Origin: Thalassovita litoralis
Lineage (GTDB): Bacteria > Pseudomonadota > Alphaproteobacteria > Rhodobacterales > Rhodobacteraceae
Assembly (NCBI RefSeq): GCF_900182725.1
Contig: NZ_FXTO01000001.1
Span: forward strand, 310,001-374,000
Direction of reading: 5' to 3'
Length of the DNA: 64,000 nt
The number at the start of each line of letters is the position of its first letter. Position 1 is the first letter of the stretch. The notes under the pieces are model-generated. The model saw nothing but the letters and a program-made list of their open reading frames with translations. It had not been told where the DNA came from and searched no databases. Positions 1 to 8,333 of this stretch are shown in pieces. The position numbers and the translations under genes were made by a program.

Positions 1-38
1 CCACTTGTGCAATAACGTGAACCGTTCGGACGGATGCC

Positions 39-82
39 GCTTTCTTACAAAGAAAGCGAGCCGAAATCTTTGCAAGATTTCG
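39..82. repeat. Twin-hairpin intergenic repeat, copy A
   Basis: Two adjacent stem-loops: GCTTTCT/AGAAAGC (39-57) and CGAAATCTT/AAGATTTCG (62-82). The pair lies just downstream of the stop codon of the minus-strand gene ending at 90. Near-identical pairs occur at 8290-8333 and 52233-52277, and a same-shaped pair at 14501-14547. It probably acts at RNA 3' ends (termination or stabilisation); that role is inferred. Confidence 0.75.
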
Positions 83-89
83 AAACGCG

Positions 90-590
90 TTATCGAATGA
101 TCAAACGGCTGTGCGGGGTCAGGCGTTCCGCGATAAAGCGCAGATGATCCCGGCGAAAGGCCACGCATCCCGCCGTGGGCCAGCCCGGACGCCGCCATTG
201 ATGCACAAAGATCGCCGATCCTTTGCCCGGTGTTGCATCCGGGTAATTCCAATCGGTCACAAGGATCAGATCATACATCGGATCGGCCCGGCGCAGGGTT
301 TCATGGCTTGGGCCATAGGGCGCATGAACCAGATGGTTATATGCAGGATCATCCGGCGCGTCGGACCACAGATCATTCGGGCCGATGGGTCGCGCCCAGT
401 CATTCGGCGGGGTGATCCTGTCCGCGCGATACAGCATACCGACGACACAATGCACCCCGCGCGGGGTGGCACCGTCGCCTTCGCGTTTGGCTGCGGCATC
501 CACGATCCCACCCCGCCCGATGCTGCGGGGAAACCGACGGTTCAGGAACCGCACATGGGTGGGCATCAGGACCAGATCGGCCGCGTTCAT
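90..590 (-). CDS. L,D-transpeptidase (YkuD-fold) family protein
   Basis: The 166-residue protein carries the YkuD catalytic signature near its C-terminus: His130, then TAGC with the nucleophile Cys142 and a following V-A-F. Enzymes of this fold make 3-3 peptidoglycan cross-links or anchor proteins to peptidoglycan in the periplasm. The reading frame starts directly with the fold and shows no signal peptide, so export is unexplained and a cytoplasmic or non-classical role is possible. Its ATG overlaps the ribA stop by four bases (ATGA), which implies translational coupling with ribA. Family call is secure; substrate is not. Confidence 0.8.
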   Translation of the reverse strand: MNAADLVLMPTHVRFLNRRFPRSIGRGGIVDAAAKREGDGATPRGVHCVVGMLYRADRITPPNDWARPIGPNDLWSDAPDDPAYNHLVHAPYGPSHETLRRADPMYDLILVTDWNYPDATPGKGSAIFVHQWRRPGWPTAGCVAFRRDHLRFIAERLTPHSRLIIR

Positions 591-1678
591 AGCAGGTGGC
601 CGGATTTTTTGGCCTTCGTCGCCAGATAGCCGCGATTGTGATGGGTTTCCCCTACTTTCAGCGGCACGCGTTCGGTGACGGTAACACCGTTCTTTTCCAT
701 CATGGCAATCTTGCGCGGGTTGTTCGTCAGCAAACGCACCGATTTGAACCCCATAGATTTCAGGATTTGCGCACCCAGTTTGAAATCGCGTTCGTCATCC
801 TCGAACCCCAGACGGTGATTGGCCTCGACCGTGTCGAACCCCTGATCCTGCAAGGAATAGGCTCGCATTTTATTGGCCAACCCGATGCCCCGGCCTTCTT
901 GGTTCAGATACAACAGCACGCCAGCGCCTTCTTCGCCCATCTGGGCTAATGCGCCGCGCAATTGCGGGCCGCAATCGCATTTCAGCGACCCCATGACATC
1001 GCCGGTGAAACAGGCGGAATGCAGCCGCGCCAGCACGGGTTTGTCACGCGGGGGCGATCCGATTTCAAAGGCGTAATGTTCTTCGCCGCCGTCTTCGGGG
1101 CGGAAGATGTGCAGGCGTCCCTTTTCATGCGCTTCGACCGGCAAGCGGGCGCTGACCACCGGATGCGGAATGGGCGAGGCAGCCAACAACGGCGCAGCCA
1201 GCGCGGCATTTACCAATGTCAGCGCGTTTTCCACGGCAAAACCCGCCGGATCAGGCAGGGCCAGAAGTACAGCGGCGGGCAGCAGATGCGCCGATTTCGC
1301 CAGATTGATCGCAAGCCGATGCAAATCGGCCCCGCCGTCGCGCTGGCTGTTCAGCGGCCCTTTCATCGGTTTCATCAGATCGTCAGCCGGATCGGCCACG
1401 CCCATGATCCAGCCCAGCGCCACATCGGGCGGCAGGATCACGCGGGCGACATCGCCATCATAGGCCCGCGCCTTCAGTGTTTCAGCGCGGCGCGCGGTAA
1501 TCGCCAAAACGGGTTCACCGCCCAGCGCCCGCAAATCGGCCAATCGCTGCGGTTCCAGCGTTTCGGCTGCCATCACCAGCGCCCCGTTTTGCGGCCCTGA
1601 CAGCACCACGGGGACACCCATTCGCAGGTCAGCCCGCGCCCGAGCCAGGATTTCTGTTACATCTGGGGCAAAACTCAT
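587..1678 (-). CDS. ribA: GTP cyclohydrolase II with degenerate N-terminal domain
   Basis: The C-terminal ~200 residues are GTP cyclohydrolase II, the first step of riboflavin synthesis (GTP to the diaminopyrimidine). The zinc-binding Cys-x10-Cys-x-Cys is visible in [16 protein letters not shown], followed by the GTP-binding NQEGRGIGL stretch. The N-terminal ~170 residues resemble DHBP synthase (RibB) in outline, including GALVMAAE, but the acidic RENEGD metal-binding loop is replaced by SGPQNG. That half is therefore probably catalytically dead, and another gene outside the window should supply DHBP synthase. It lies upstream of and overlaps the YkuD gene. Confidence 0.9.
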   Translation of the reverse strand: MSFAPDVTEILARARADLRMGVPVVLSGPQNGALVMAAETLEPQRLADLRALGGEPVLAITARRAETLKARAYDGDVARVILPPDVALGWIMGVADPADDLMKPMKGPLNSQRDGGADLHRLAINLAKSAHLLPAAVLLALPDPAGFAVENALTLVNAALAAPLLAASPIPHPVVSARLPVEAHEKGRLHIFRPEDGGEEHYAFEIGSPPRDKPVLARLHSACFTGDVMGSLKCDCGPQLRGALAQMGEEGAGVLLYLNQEGRGIGLANKMRAYSLQDQGFDTVEANHRLGFEDDERDFKLGAQILKSMGFKSVRLLTNNPRKIAMMEKNGVTVTERVPLKVGETHHNRGYLATKAKKSGHLL

Positions 1679-1838
1679 GTGCCACTATCCGCCTGTTTTC
1701 CCGAACATGTACGTCTTTTTCATGTGATTTGAAACATTTCCCCCGCGATAAACACGAGGCCGTGAGAGTTTTCCCCTATAACTTGCGGGAACGAAAGCGT
1801 GACCTCATGTTTTTGTCATGAACGAAGGAGGCCCAATC

Positions 1839-2525
1839 ATGGGACAACTCAAGAAAATTCTGCTTGTCGACGATGACGAAGACCTGCGCGAGGCGCTGAG
1901 CGAGCAATTGATCATGACCGAGGATTTCGACGTGTTCGAAGCCGGGAACGGGTCCGAGGCGATGAAAAAAGCCAAAGAAGGCCTGTATGATCTGGTCATT
2001 CTGGACGTGGGCCTGCCCGACACCGATGGGCGTGAACTGTGCCGCCTGATGCGCAAGCAGGGGGTCAAAAGCCCCATCCTGATGCTGACCGGCCACGACA
2101 CCGACGCGGATACTATTCTGGGGCTGGATGCTGGCGCGAACGACTATGTAACCAAACCGTTCAAATTCCCGGTTCTGCTGGCCCGCATCCGGGCGCAGTT
2201 GCGCCAGCATGAACAATCCGAAGACGCCGTATTCCAGTTGGGGCCGTACAGTTTCCGCCCGGCGATGAAAATGTTGGTGACAGAGGATGAAAAGAAAATC
2301 CGCCTGACCGAGAAGGAAACCAACATCCTGAAATTCCTGTATCGGTCGACCGAAGGCGTGGTTCCGCGCGATGTGCTGCTGCACGAGGTATGGGGCTATA
2401 ACGCCGGGGTCACGACGCATACGCTGGAAACGCATATCTATCGCCTGCGCCAAAAGATCGAACCCGATCCGTCCAATGCGCGCCTGTTGGTGACAGAAAG
2501 CGGTGGGTATAAACTGGTTGCCTGA
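1839..2525 (+). CDS. cenR: OmpR-family response regulator, CenR-like
   Basis: A 228-residue two-domain regulator. The receiver has the acidic pocket D11-D13, phosphoacceptor Asp56 and Lys106; the C-terminal winged helix carries the usual ETHIYRLRQKIE recognition helix. Overall sequence is close to what I recall of the CenR envelope regulator of Rhodobacter/Caulobacter. An in-frame ATG at 1818 exists, but a strong AAGGAGG at 1825-1831 sits exactly upstream of ATG 1839, so 1839 is chosen. No histidine kinase lies next to it. Divergent from ribA. The symbol rests on resemblance. Confidence 0.82.
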   Translation: MGQLKKILLVDDDEDLREALSEQLIMTEDFDVFEAGNGSEAMKKAKEGLYDLVILDVGLPDTDGRELCRLMRKQGVKSPILMLTGHDTDADTILGLDAGANDYVTKPFKFPVLLARIRAQLRQHEQSEDAVFQLGPYSFRPAMKMLVTEDEKKIRLTEKETNILKFLYRSTEGVVPRDVLLHEVWGYNAGVTTHTLETHIYRLRQKIEPDPSNARLLVTESGGYKLVA

Positions 2526-2528
2526 GAC

Positions 2529-2542
2529 TTGAGCCAGATCAA
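2529..2542 (+). promoter_or_regulatory. FNR/FnrL-like box
   Basis: TTGAG-CCAG-ATCAA matches the FNR consensus TTGAT-N4-ATCAA at 9 of 10 positions. It starts four bases after the cenR stop codon and points at no protein gene, but a hairpin and terminator follow within 110 bases. One-mismatch sites are expected by chance about twice per 64 kb, so this is a candidate only. Confidence 0.35.
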
Positions 2543-2576
2543 AGAGAGTTCTAAAACGAATCTTTAAGGCTCTTTG

Positions 2577-2652
2577 TATACCGTCGCATATGCGGTTTAT
2601 CATATGCACCTCCCTGTTGGACTGACCCAGGTTTTTGCCTGGGTCTTTTTTT
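2577..2652 (+). ncRNA. Candidate small RNA (speculative)
   Basis: If the FNR-like box is centred at -41.5, transcription would begin near 2577. The resulting ~75-nt RNA would contain a 7-bp hairpin (GCATATG/CATATGC, 2586-2607), a single-stranded ACCTCCCTG (2608-2616) that could pair with Shine-Dalgarno sequences, and a canonical terminator. No convincing -10 element is visible. It could equally be the 3' untranslated region of cenR mRNA, possibly released by processing. Confidence 0.3.
2624..2652 (+). terminator. Rho-independent terminator after cenR
   Basis: A perfect 8-bp stem GACCCAGG/CCTGGGTC with a six-base loop is followed by an eight-T run. It ends cenR transcription and/or the candidate small RNA. 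Confidence 0.92.
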
Positions 2653-2728
2653 GCGTGATACCGCCCATGTGATTCCCCCCGTGTGATTACGATTGTCAGG
2701 CAGGCCCGGTTTCAGTAAGTCAAACTCG

Positions 2729-2744
2729 TTACGTTATAACATAA
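2729..2744 (+). promoter_or_regulatory. Zur-like operator upstream of zinT
   Basis: TTACGTTATAACATAA is a 16-bp near-perfect palindrome with GTTATAAC at its centre. It resembles alphaproteobacterial Zur boxes and lies about 50 bases upstream of zinT, a gene typically derepressed under zinc limitation. The Zur gene is not in the window. Confidence 0.55.
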
Positions 2745-2796
2745 TGATTCGTAAAGGCGCCTCACCCGTGCCACGCGATAAAGGAAGGACAGGCTT

Positions 2797-3456
2797 ATGA
2801 AACAATCATCCCTTGTGCTGGGTAAACTGTTGGCGGCAACAATGCTGATGGCGCAGCCCGCACTGGCCGAAGATAAATCCAAGGCCCATGATCACGCGCA
2901 CCAACACGCAGAACCCAATCAGGCTGAAATCTACAAAGGGTATTTTGAAGATCACCAAATCCAAAACCGCCCCCTGTCGGATTGGGCCGGGGATTGGCAA
3001 TCGGTCTTTCCATTTCTGATGGATGGCACACTGGACCCGGTGATGGCGGACAAGGCCAAGCACGGCACCCAAAGCGCGGCGGAATACCGGGCGTATTACG
3101 AAACCGGATACCGGACCGATGTGGATCAAATCCTGATCCACGGGGACCGCGTTAGCTTTGTCAGCGGCGAAACCACCGTAACCGGGCAATATGCCAGTGA
3201 TGGATACGAGGTTCTGACCTATAAGAAGGGCAACCGTGGTGTGCGCTTTATCTTTGCCAAGCAAAGCGGCGATGCGGACGCACCGCAATTCATCCAGTTC
3301 AGCGACCACAAGATCGCCCCGAAAGTATCGGATCATTATCACCTGTATTGGGGCAATGACCGCGCCGCGCTGTTGCAGGAAGTCACCAATTGGCCCACCT
3401 ATTACCCTGCCGAACTGACCCCGGCGCAGATTGTTCATGAAATGCTGGCGCATTAA
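2797..3456 (+). CDS. zinT: Periplasmic zinc-trafficking protein ZinT (YodA)
   Basis: A 219-residue protein with a signal peptide ending near ALA-E25, followed by a His-rich HDHAHQHAE segment and the lipocalin-like ZinT/YodA domain (WAGDWQSVFPFL at its start, conserved His in DHYHLYWGN). ZinT binds zinc in the periplasm and is thought to hand it to the ZnuABC importer. SD AAGGAAGG is at 2781-2788. It stands alone; the Zur-like palindrome upstream suggests induction by zinc limitation. Family assignment is firm. Confidence 0.92.
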   Translation: MKQSSLVLGKLLAATMLMAQPALAEDKSKAHDHAHQHAEPNQAEIYKGYFEDHQIQNRPLSDWAGDWQSVFPFLMDGTLDPVMADKAKHGTQSAAEYRAYYETGYRTDVDQILIHGDRVSFVSGETTVTGQYASDGYEVLTYKKGNRGVRFIFAKQSGDADAPQFIQFSDHKIAPKVSDHYHLYWGNDRAALLQEVTNWPTYYPAELTPAQIVHEMLAH

Positions 3457-3491
3457 CTGAACCTGCACCTTGCCTGATCCTGCTCAAAGGG

Positions 3492-4436
3492 TCAGGCTTG
3501 GGAACGATCCGTGGCGGCGTGATCCAACCATGCCGCCACTTCTGTTTTACGGTGACGGGACAACGGAATTTCGGTTCCATCCTTTAAAATCAGAACGGCA
3601 TTCCCGTCGCGGCGGCCCAGACGGCTGATTTCGCGGCGACTGACCCAATAGGACCGATGCGGCTGAATCCCATCCTCTGCCCCGGTCTGCGCCACCAGAT
3701 CGCGCAGGGTGCAACGCTCTGTCAGCACCTCGGTATCCAGCACAAATTCCACATAATGTTCCACGGATTTCATATAACGCAGCGCATTTAGCGGAATGCG
3801 CCGACCATTCACAGTCAGATCGCTGATACGCGGCTTTTCCGGTGTGACCGCCAAAGGCGGTTCCGGGGTGTCGGCTGGGGGAAGCGGTGCCGGGGTGTCG
3901 TGTGGGCGCAACCTGTCGAACCGGACATATCGGAACCCCGGCAGAACCATCGCCGATATAAAGACATCCATCATCACGGCCATGACCGTATAGCGCAACA
4001 CTTCGGCCCAGATCACATGGGCCGCAAGCGGTTTGCCAATCCCCAGCCACAGGCCAAACCAATAGGTCAGCCATAGCATCGCCGCTAATCCGCAAAAGCA
4101 CATAACCCCTGAATGGGCGGGAATCCTGCGGCGAGAGGTAAAGTTCAGCCCTGCAAGCATACGGAATTGCAGCACCCAAAAAAAATTCACCAGATAAAGC
4201 GAGCCAAGCCAATATGTGACGCGTGGGACAATAGGCAAAATCACATGATGCAGCGGTTGGCTGAACAGCGATAACATTAGGCTAAACAGCAGCAACGTCA
4301 AAAACATAAGGCGGGAACATGCAACTTTTGCAACGCCTTTGAAACTAACGTGAAACGACCTGCCATTCGTGGCAATTATCCGCATTTCATGACTTGCGGC
4401 TTTACCGAACAGGGGTGCGAAAACAGAATAAATCAC
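3492..4436 (-). CDS. Membrane-anchored LytTR transcriptional regulator
   Basis: The 314-residue protein has four hydrophobic segments (about residues 42-62, 70-92, 108-132 and 140-165), a Pro-rich linker and a C-terminal LytTR DNA-binding domain from about residue 205, with RYMKSVEHYVEFVLDTE and HRSYWVSRREI. LytTR domains bind direct repeats upstream of target genes. Membrane-LytTR proteins are frequent in Rhodobacterales, with unknown signals. The start is uncertain: GTG at 4436 has a weak ribosome site, and ATG at 4385 is an alternative. Divergent from the DMT exporter, which may be a target; that is inference. Confidence 0.8.
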   Translation of the reverse strand: MIYSVFAPLFGKAASHEMRIIATNGRSFHVSFKGVAKVACSRLMFLTLLLFSLMLSLFSQPLHHVILPIVPRVTYWLGSLYLVNFFWVLQFRMLAGLNFTSRRRIPAHSGVMCFCGLAAMLWLTYWFGLWLGIGKPLAAHVIWAEVLRYTVMAVMMDVFISAMVLPGFRYVRFDRLRPHDTPAPLPPADTPEPPLAVTPEKPRISDLTVNGRRIPLNALRYMKSVEHYVEFVLDTEVLTERCTLRDLVAQTGAEDGIQPHRSYWVSRREISRLGRRDGNAVLILKDGTEIPLSRHRKTEVAAWLDHAATDRSQA

Positions 4437-4531
4437 CCGACGAAGATAACGGTCCCCGTGGTGGTCGGCAAGTGCATGTCCCAGATGCGTAGCTGCTGAC
4501 CGACGTTATTGAGTGCAGTCTGTGTCGGATA

Positions 4532-4563
4532 GAATACCCGCGGCCCAACGGCAGCGGGTATTC
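4532..4563 (+). promoter_or_regulatory. Perfect 10-bp hairpin in DMT exporter leader
   Basis: GAATACCCGC and GCGGGTATTC form a perfect 10-bp inverted repeat around a 12-base loop, about 80 bases before the likely start codon. There is no T-run, so it is not a simple terminator. It may be an RNA leader element or an operator. Confidence 0.5.
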
Positions 4564-4644
4564 GGCTTTGTGCGGCTTTCAGCTTGCCTTGCCCCGTCGG
4601 TGGCCCCAATCTGTGCGCACGCGCAAAATGGGACGGGGGACACG

Positions 4645-5508
4645 TTGGCTATCGCGATTGTGCTGATTTCAATCGCCTCGGCGGTATTTTTCGCGCTGGG
4701 GATCGTGCTAACGCGCTTTGGCCTGCGGGGATTAAGCCCGATCCAAGGGGCATCCATCAGTGTGCCAACCAGTGCGGCCATGTTTCTGCTCATGTCGCCA
4801 GTTACGGTGGATTATGGCAACTGGCACCCGCAAAGCGCCCTGTTCTTCTTCGCGGCGGGGCTGATTTACCCGGCGGCGGTGACGTTACTGAATTTCGTGT
4901 CCAATCAGCGTTTAGGTCCGAATTTGACGGCGGCGGCGGGCAATTTGACGCCGCTTTTTGCCATCGGACTGGCAATCCTGTTGCTGGGCGATTGGCCCGG
5001 ACCGATGCAGGCCATCGGTGTAACCACAGTGATCATAGGGCTGTTTCTGGCAACCACGGCGCAGGTCCGTCATTTCCCACGCCATCATTTGTGGCTGCTG
5101 CTGATCCCGGTTCTGGCCGCGTTCTTCCGGGGCGCTGCGCAACCGCTGGTGAAAATCGGGCTGGCTGATTGGCCAAACGCCTTTGCGGCCTCCACGCTGG
5201 CCTATTGCGGGTCAACCGTGGTGATCTGGGCCGTTCGGCTGATCCTGCGTACCCCCACCGCCCCACCGGACCGCGCCGCCCGGTTCTGGTTCGCTGTCGT
5301 CGGCATGTCCAACGGCATGGCCCTGCTGACGTTATACACCGCGCTGACATTGGGATCGGTCACGACAGTGGCCCCTATTGTTGCGGCCTACCCTCTGATT
5401 ACAATGGGCCTGACATGGCTGCTGCATGGGCGCGAACCAATGCCAATACGGGCGGTTTTAGGTATGGTGATTTCCGTTGTGGGCGTGGTGTTGGTGCTGC
5501 GGGGATAA
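4645..5508 (+). CDS. EamA/DMT-family transporter
   Basis: Ten predicted membrane helices in two homologous halves identify a drug/metabolite transporter of the EamA type. Substrate is not predictable. The frame is open back to ATG 4513, but those 44 residues are not hydrophobic and contain the leader hairpin. TTG at 4645, preceded by GGGACGGGGG, begins directly before the first helix (LAIAIVLISIASAVFFALGIVL) and gives 287 residues, normal for the family. Divergent from the LytTR regulator; xthA follows 74 bases later on the same strand. Confidence 0.82.
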   Translation: MAIAIVLISIASAVFFALGIVLTRFGLRGLSPIQGASISVPTSAAMFLLMSPVTVDYGNWHPQSALFFFAAGLIYPAAVTLLNFVSNQRLGPNLTAAAGNLTPLFAIGLAILLLGDWPGPMQAIGVTTVIIGLFLATTAQVRHFPRHHLWLLLIPVLAAFFRGAAQPLVKIGLADWPNAFAASTLAYCGSTVVIWAVRLILRTPTAPPDRAARFWFAVVGMSNGMALLTLYTALTLGSVTTVAPIVAAYPLITMGLTWLLHGREPMPIRAVLGMVISVVGVVLVLRG

Positions 5509-5582
5509 CGCCCATCCACCCAAACAGTTGTGATCGGCGTCAGGGCATGGTTCAAAGGACCCGACCAAACCCGGAGACACCT

Positions 5583-6371
5583 ATGCCCTTCACGCTTGCC
5601 ACATGGAACATCAACTCGGTCCGTTTGCGCGAACCCATCGTTTGCAAGCTGCTAGCGGAAGAAGGCCCCGATGTCCTGTGTTTGCAGGAATGCAAAAGCC
5701 CGGTGGACAAAATCCCGATGGAGCAGTTCCGCGAACTGGGATACCACCACATGATTGCACGCGGGCAAAAGGGCTATAACGGCGTGGCGATCCTGTCCAA
5801 ACTGCCGATCGAAGATATGGGCGATCAGGATTTCGCCAGTCTGGGCCATGCCCGCCATGTAGCGGGGCGGTTGGAAAACGGGGTGACGATCCACAATTTC
5901 TATGTCCCTGCCGGTGGGGATGTGCCTGACCGTGATGTAAATGAAAAATTCGGTCAAAAGCTGGATTACCTGACAGAAATGCGCGACTGGTTCCACGCAG
6001 AAGCCCCAGAAAAAGCGATCCTTGTCGGCGATCTGAATATCGCCCCGCGCGAAGATGACGTTTGGAACCATAAGCAACTGCTGAAAATCGTGTCACACAC
6101 CCCGATCGAGGTGGAACACCTGACCGATGTAATGGACGCCGGGAAATGGGTGGACATCACCCGACAGGACATCCCCGAAGGGCTGCTGTATTCGTGGTGG
6201 TCCTACCGCGCAAAGGATTGGGACACCGCCGACAAGGGCCGCCGTCTGGATCACGTCTGGGCCACGCCGGATATTTCCAACGCGGGCCACGGCAGCCGCG
6301 TTCTGCGCGCTGCCCGCGGATGGGAAAAACCATCCGATCACGCCCCGGTCTTTGCCAGTTTTGATGTGTAA
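5583..6371 (+). CDS. xthA: Exodeoxyribonuclease III
   Basis: A 262-residue EEP-fold nuclease: N-terminal ATWNINSVR, LQECK with the metal-binding Glu, VGDLNIAP (catalytic Asp and Asn), and C-terminal KPSDHAPVF (catalytic His). It cleaves at abasic sites and trims 3' blocks in base-excision repair. The frame is open upstream to 5169, but GGAG at 5573-5576 and conservation from MPFTLATWN fix the start at 5583; the upstream part overlaps the transporter gene in another frame. Confidence 0.95.
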   Translation: MPFTLATWNINSVRLREPIVCKLLAEEGPDVLCLQECKSPVDKIPMEQFRELGYHHMIARGQKGYNGVAILSKLPIEDMGDQDFASLGHARHVAGRLENGVTIHNFYVPAGGDVPDRDVNEKFGQKLDYLTEMRDWFHAEAPEKAILVGDLNIAPREDDVWNHKQLLKIVSHTPIEVEHLTDVMDAGKWVDITRQDIPEGLLYSWWSYRAKDWDTADKGRRLDHVWATPDISNAGHGSRVLRAARGWEKPSDHAPVFASFDV

Positions 6372-6454
6372 AGCCGGGCAAGACGGGTTGTTCGCCTCTC
6401 TTTCACGCTCCATATAAGGGGCAACATATTCTGTTTCCGTAGGGACACACTGAC

Positions 6455-7384
6455 ATGCTGGAATTTGGACAAAACACTGCCGCCCCGGCCACCGACCTGA
6501 TCAAGGACGTAACCGAAGCGAACTTCATGGCCGATGTGATCGACGCCTCGAACGAGGTGCCGGTGATCGTGGATTTCTGGGCCACATGGTGCGGCCCGTG
6601 CCGGACGCTTGGCCCGATGCTGGAAGACGCCGTGACCAAGGCCAAGGGTGCCGTGAAAATGGCAAAAATCGACGTGGATCAAAACCAGCGGCTTGCACAA
6701 GCGCTGGCACAGCAAGGGCTGCCGCTGCAATCCATCCCCACGGTCGTCGCATTTGTCAAAGGTCGCCCGGTGGACATGTTCCAAGGCGCTGTTCCGGCCT
6801 CGGAAATTGATGCGTTCATCAAACGGGCCATCGAACAGGGCGGCGGCGATCCCAGCGGCGGGCTGGACGATGCCATTGCCGCAGCCGAAGAAATGCTGAC
6901 CGAAGGCAACGCCGCCGATGCCGCACAAGTGTTTGGCGCGGTAATTCAGGAAGACCCCGAAAATGCCGAAGCCTTTGCTGGCATGGCCCGCTGCCATCTG
7001 GCGATGGACGATCCCGATCAGGCCGAGGCCGTGCTGAACGGCGTCCCTGCTGCCATCGCCCACGCCGCCCCCATCGAAGCGGTCCGCGCACAGGTGGAAC
7101 TGGCACGCCAAGCCGCCAATACCGGCCCGCTGGATGAATTGCGCGCCGCACTAGAGGCCGACCCGACCAACCTTCAGGCGCGTTTCGATCTGGCGCAGGC
7201 GCTTCATGCTGCCGGGCAGGTACAGGACGCCGTTGACGAATTGCTGAACCTGTTCCGCCGGGATCGCGAATGGAACGACGGCGCAGCCAAGGCGCAGCTT
7301 TTCACCATTTTCGATGCGTTGAAGGCGAATGACCCCATTATGCTGAACGGGCGGCGCAAGCTTAGCTCGATGATATTTGCCTGA
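6455..7384 (+). CDS. cnoX: Thioredoxin-TPR chaperedoxin (CnoX/YbbN-like)
   Basis: 309 residues: an N-terminal thioredoxin domain with active site W-C46-G-P-C49, then TPR-like helices to the end. This is the YbbN/CnoX architecture, a cytosolic holdase that protects proteins from oxidative aggregation and hands them to GroEL. E. coli CnoX has a modified active site, whereas here the CxxC is intact, so disulfide reductase activity is likely. SD AGGGA at 6441. The LON-domain gene follows after 27 bases, suggesting co-transcription. Confidence 0.85.
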   Translation: MLEFGQNTAAPATDLIKDVTEANFMADVIDASNEVPVIVDFWATWCGPCRTLGPMLEDAVTKAKGAVKMAKIDVDQNQRLAQALAQQGLPLQSIPTVVAFVKGRPVDMFQGAVPASEIDAFIKRAIEQGGGDPSGGLDDAIAAAEEMLTEGNAADAAQVFGAVIQEDPENAEAFAGMARCHLAMDDPDQAEAVLNGVPAAIAHAAPIEAVRAQVELARQAANTGPLDELRAALEADPTNLQARFDLAQALHAAGQVQDAVDELLNLFRRDREWNDGAAKAQLFTIFDALKANDPIMLNGRRKLSSMIFA

Positions 7385-7411
7385 GCGGCGGGACGGGCTA
7401 TTTCCCCGATC

Positions 7412-8068
7412 ATGGCACCGAAATTCGACCTACCGCAGATCATTCCGGTTTTCCCGCTGACCGGGGCGCTGTTGTTGCCCCGGTCGCGGTTGCCCCTGCA
7501 TATTTTTGAACCGCGTTATCTGGCGATGCTGGACGATGCGCTGAAATCCCCGGCGCGGATGATTGGTATGGTTCAGCCATGCCACGATTGCAGCCCATCC
7601 GCCAAACAGGGCGACCGGCTGCACCGGATCGGTTGCGCCGGTCGGGTCACGCAGTTTTCAGAAACCGAAGACGGGCGATACATGATCACCCTGACCGGGA
7701 TTTCCCGGTTCCGGATCGTGGACGAGGTCGAAGGCTTCACCCCCTATCGGCGCTGCCATGTATCATGGGATGGATTTGACCGCGATTTGGGCAATGAAGA
7801 ACACGACGAAGGATTTGACAGACAGCCTTTCCTGAACGCGCTGTGCCGGTATTTCACCCAACGCGGGCTGGAAACCGATTGGGACACGCTGGAAGGTGCG
7901 GATGACGAATTGCTGATCAATTCGCTGTCGATGCTGTTGGATCTGGACCCCGAGGACAAACAGGCCTTGCTGGAAGCGCCCTGCCTGTGTACGCGGCGCG
8001 AAACGCTTGTTACCCTGATTGAATACGCCCTGCGCGGGGGCAACGACGGAGAGGAGATCATGCAATGA
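7412..8068 (+). CDS. LON substrate-binding domain protein
   Basis: The 218-residue protein consists of the LON N-terminal domain only ([26 protein letters not shown], the hallmark segment), with no AAA+ ATPase or protease domain. Such stand-alone LON-domain proteins are common in alphaproteobacteria; proposed roles in substrate recognition or quality control are unproven. It follows the chaperedoxin gene and overlaps the next gene by ATGA, which fits a protein-homeostasis operon. Confidence 0.85.
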   Translation: MAPKFDLPQIIPVFPLTGALLLPRSRLPLHIFEPRYLAMLDDALKSPARMIGMVQPCHDCSPSAKQGDRLHRIGCAGRVTQFSETEDGRYMITLTGISRFRIVDEVEGFTPYRRCHVSWDGFDRDLGNEEHDEGFDRQPFLNALCRYFTQRGLETDWDTLEGADDELLINSLSMLLDLDPEDKQALLEAPCLCTRRETLVTLIEYALRGGNDGEEIMQ

Positions 8069-8274
8069 CCGATACGCCCAGTCAAACCGCCCCCACCCCC
8101 GAAGCGGCATTTGATCGCCGGATGCTGGAAGCGCTGATTTGCCCGTTGACCCACGGACCGCTGGAATATGATGCTGACGCGCAAGAGCTGATCAGCAAGG
8201 GCGCGAAACTGGCCTTTCCGATCCGCAACGGTATCCCCGTCATGCTGGTGGATGAAGCACGCGAACTGGCCTGA
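8065..8274 (+). CDS. Trm112 family protein
   Basis: A 69-residue protein of the Trm112/UPF0434 (YcaR) family: [16 protein letters not shown], then [17 protein letters not shown]. Trm112-type proteins activate methyltransferases in eukaryotes and archaea; the bacterial role is poorly defined. Only one Cys of the zinc-ribbon remains, so it is unlikely to bind zinc. Its ATG overlaps the stop of the LON-domain gene (ATGA). Confidence 0.88.
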   Translation: MTDTPSQTAPTPEAAFDRRMLEALICPLTHGPLEYDADAQELISKGAKLAFPIRNGIPVMLVDEARELA

Positions 8275-8289
8275 CGTACCGGGGCACCA

Positions 8290-8333
8290 CTTTCTTCAAA
8301 AGAAAGCGGACCGAAATCTTTTAAAGATTTCGG
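8290..8333. repeat. Twin-hairpin intergenic repeat, copy B
   Basis: CTTTCTT/AAGAAAG (8290-8306) and CCGAAATCTT/AAGATTTCGG (8311-8333). It lies between the convergent ends of the Trm112 gene and thiQ. The last residues (RNL) and the TAA of thiQ fall inside the second hairpin, so the repeat supplies the thiQ stop codon. Confidence 0.8.

Noticed and set aside
5169-5582. 138-residue N-terminal extension of exonuclease III
   Set aside because: Overlaps the upstream transporter gene in another frame; homology and ribosome site begin at 5583.
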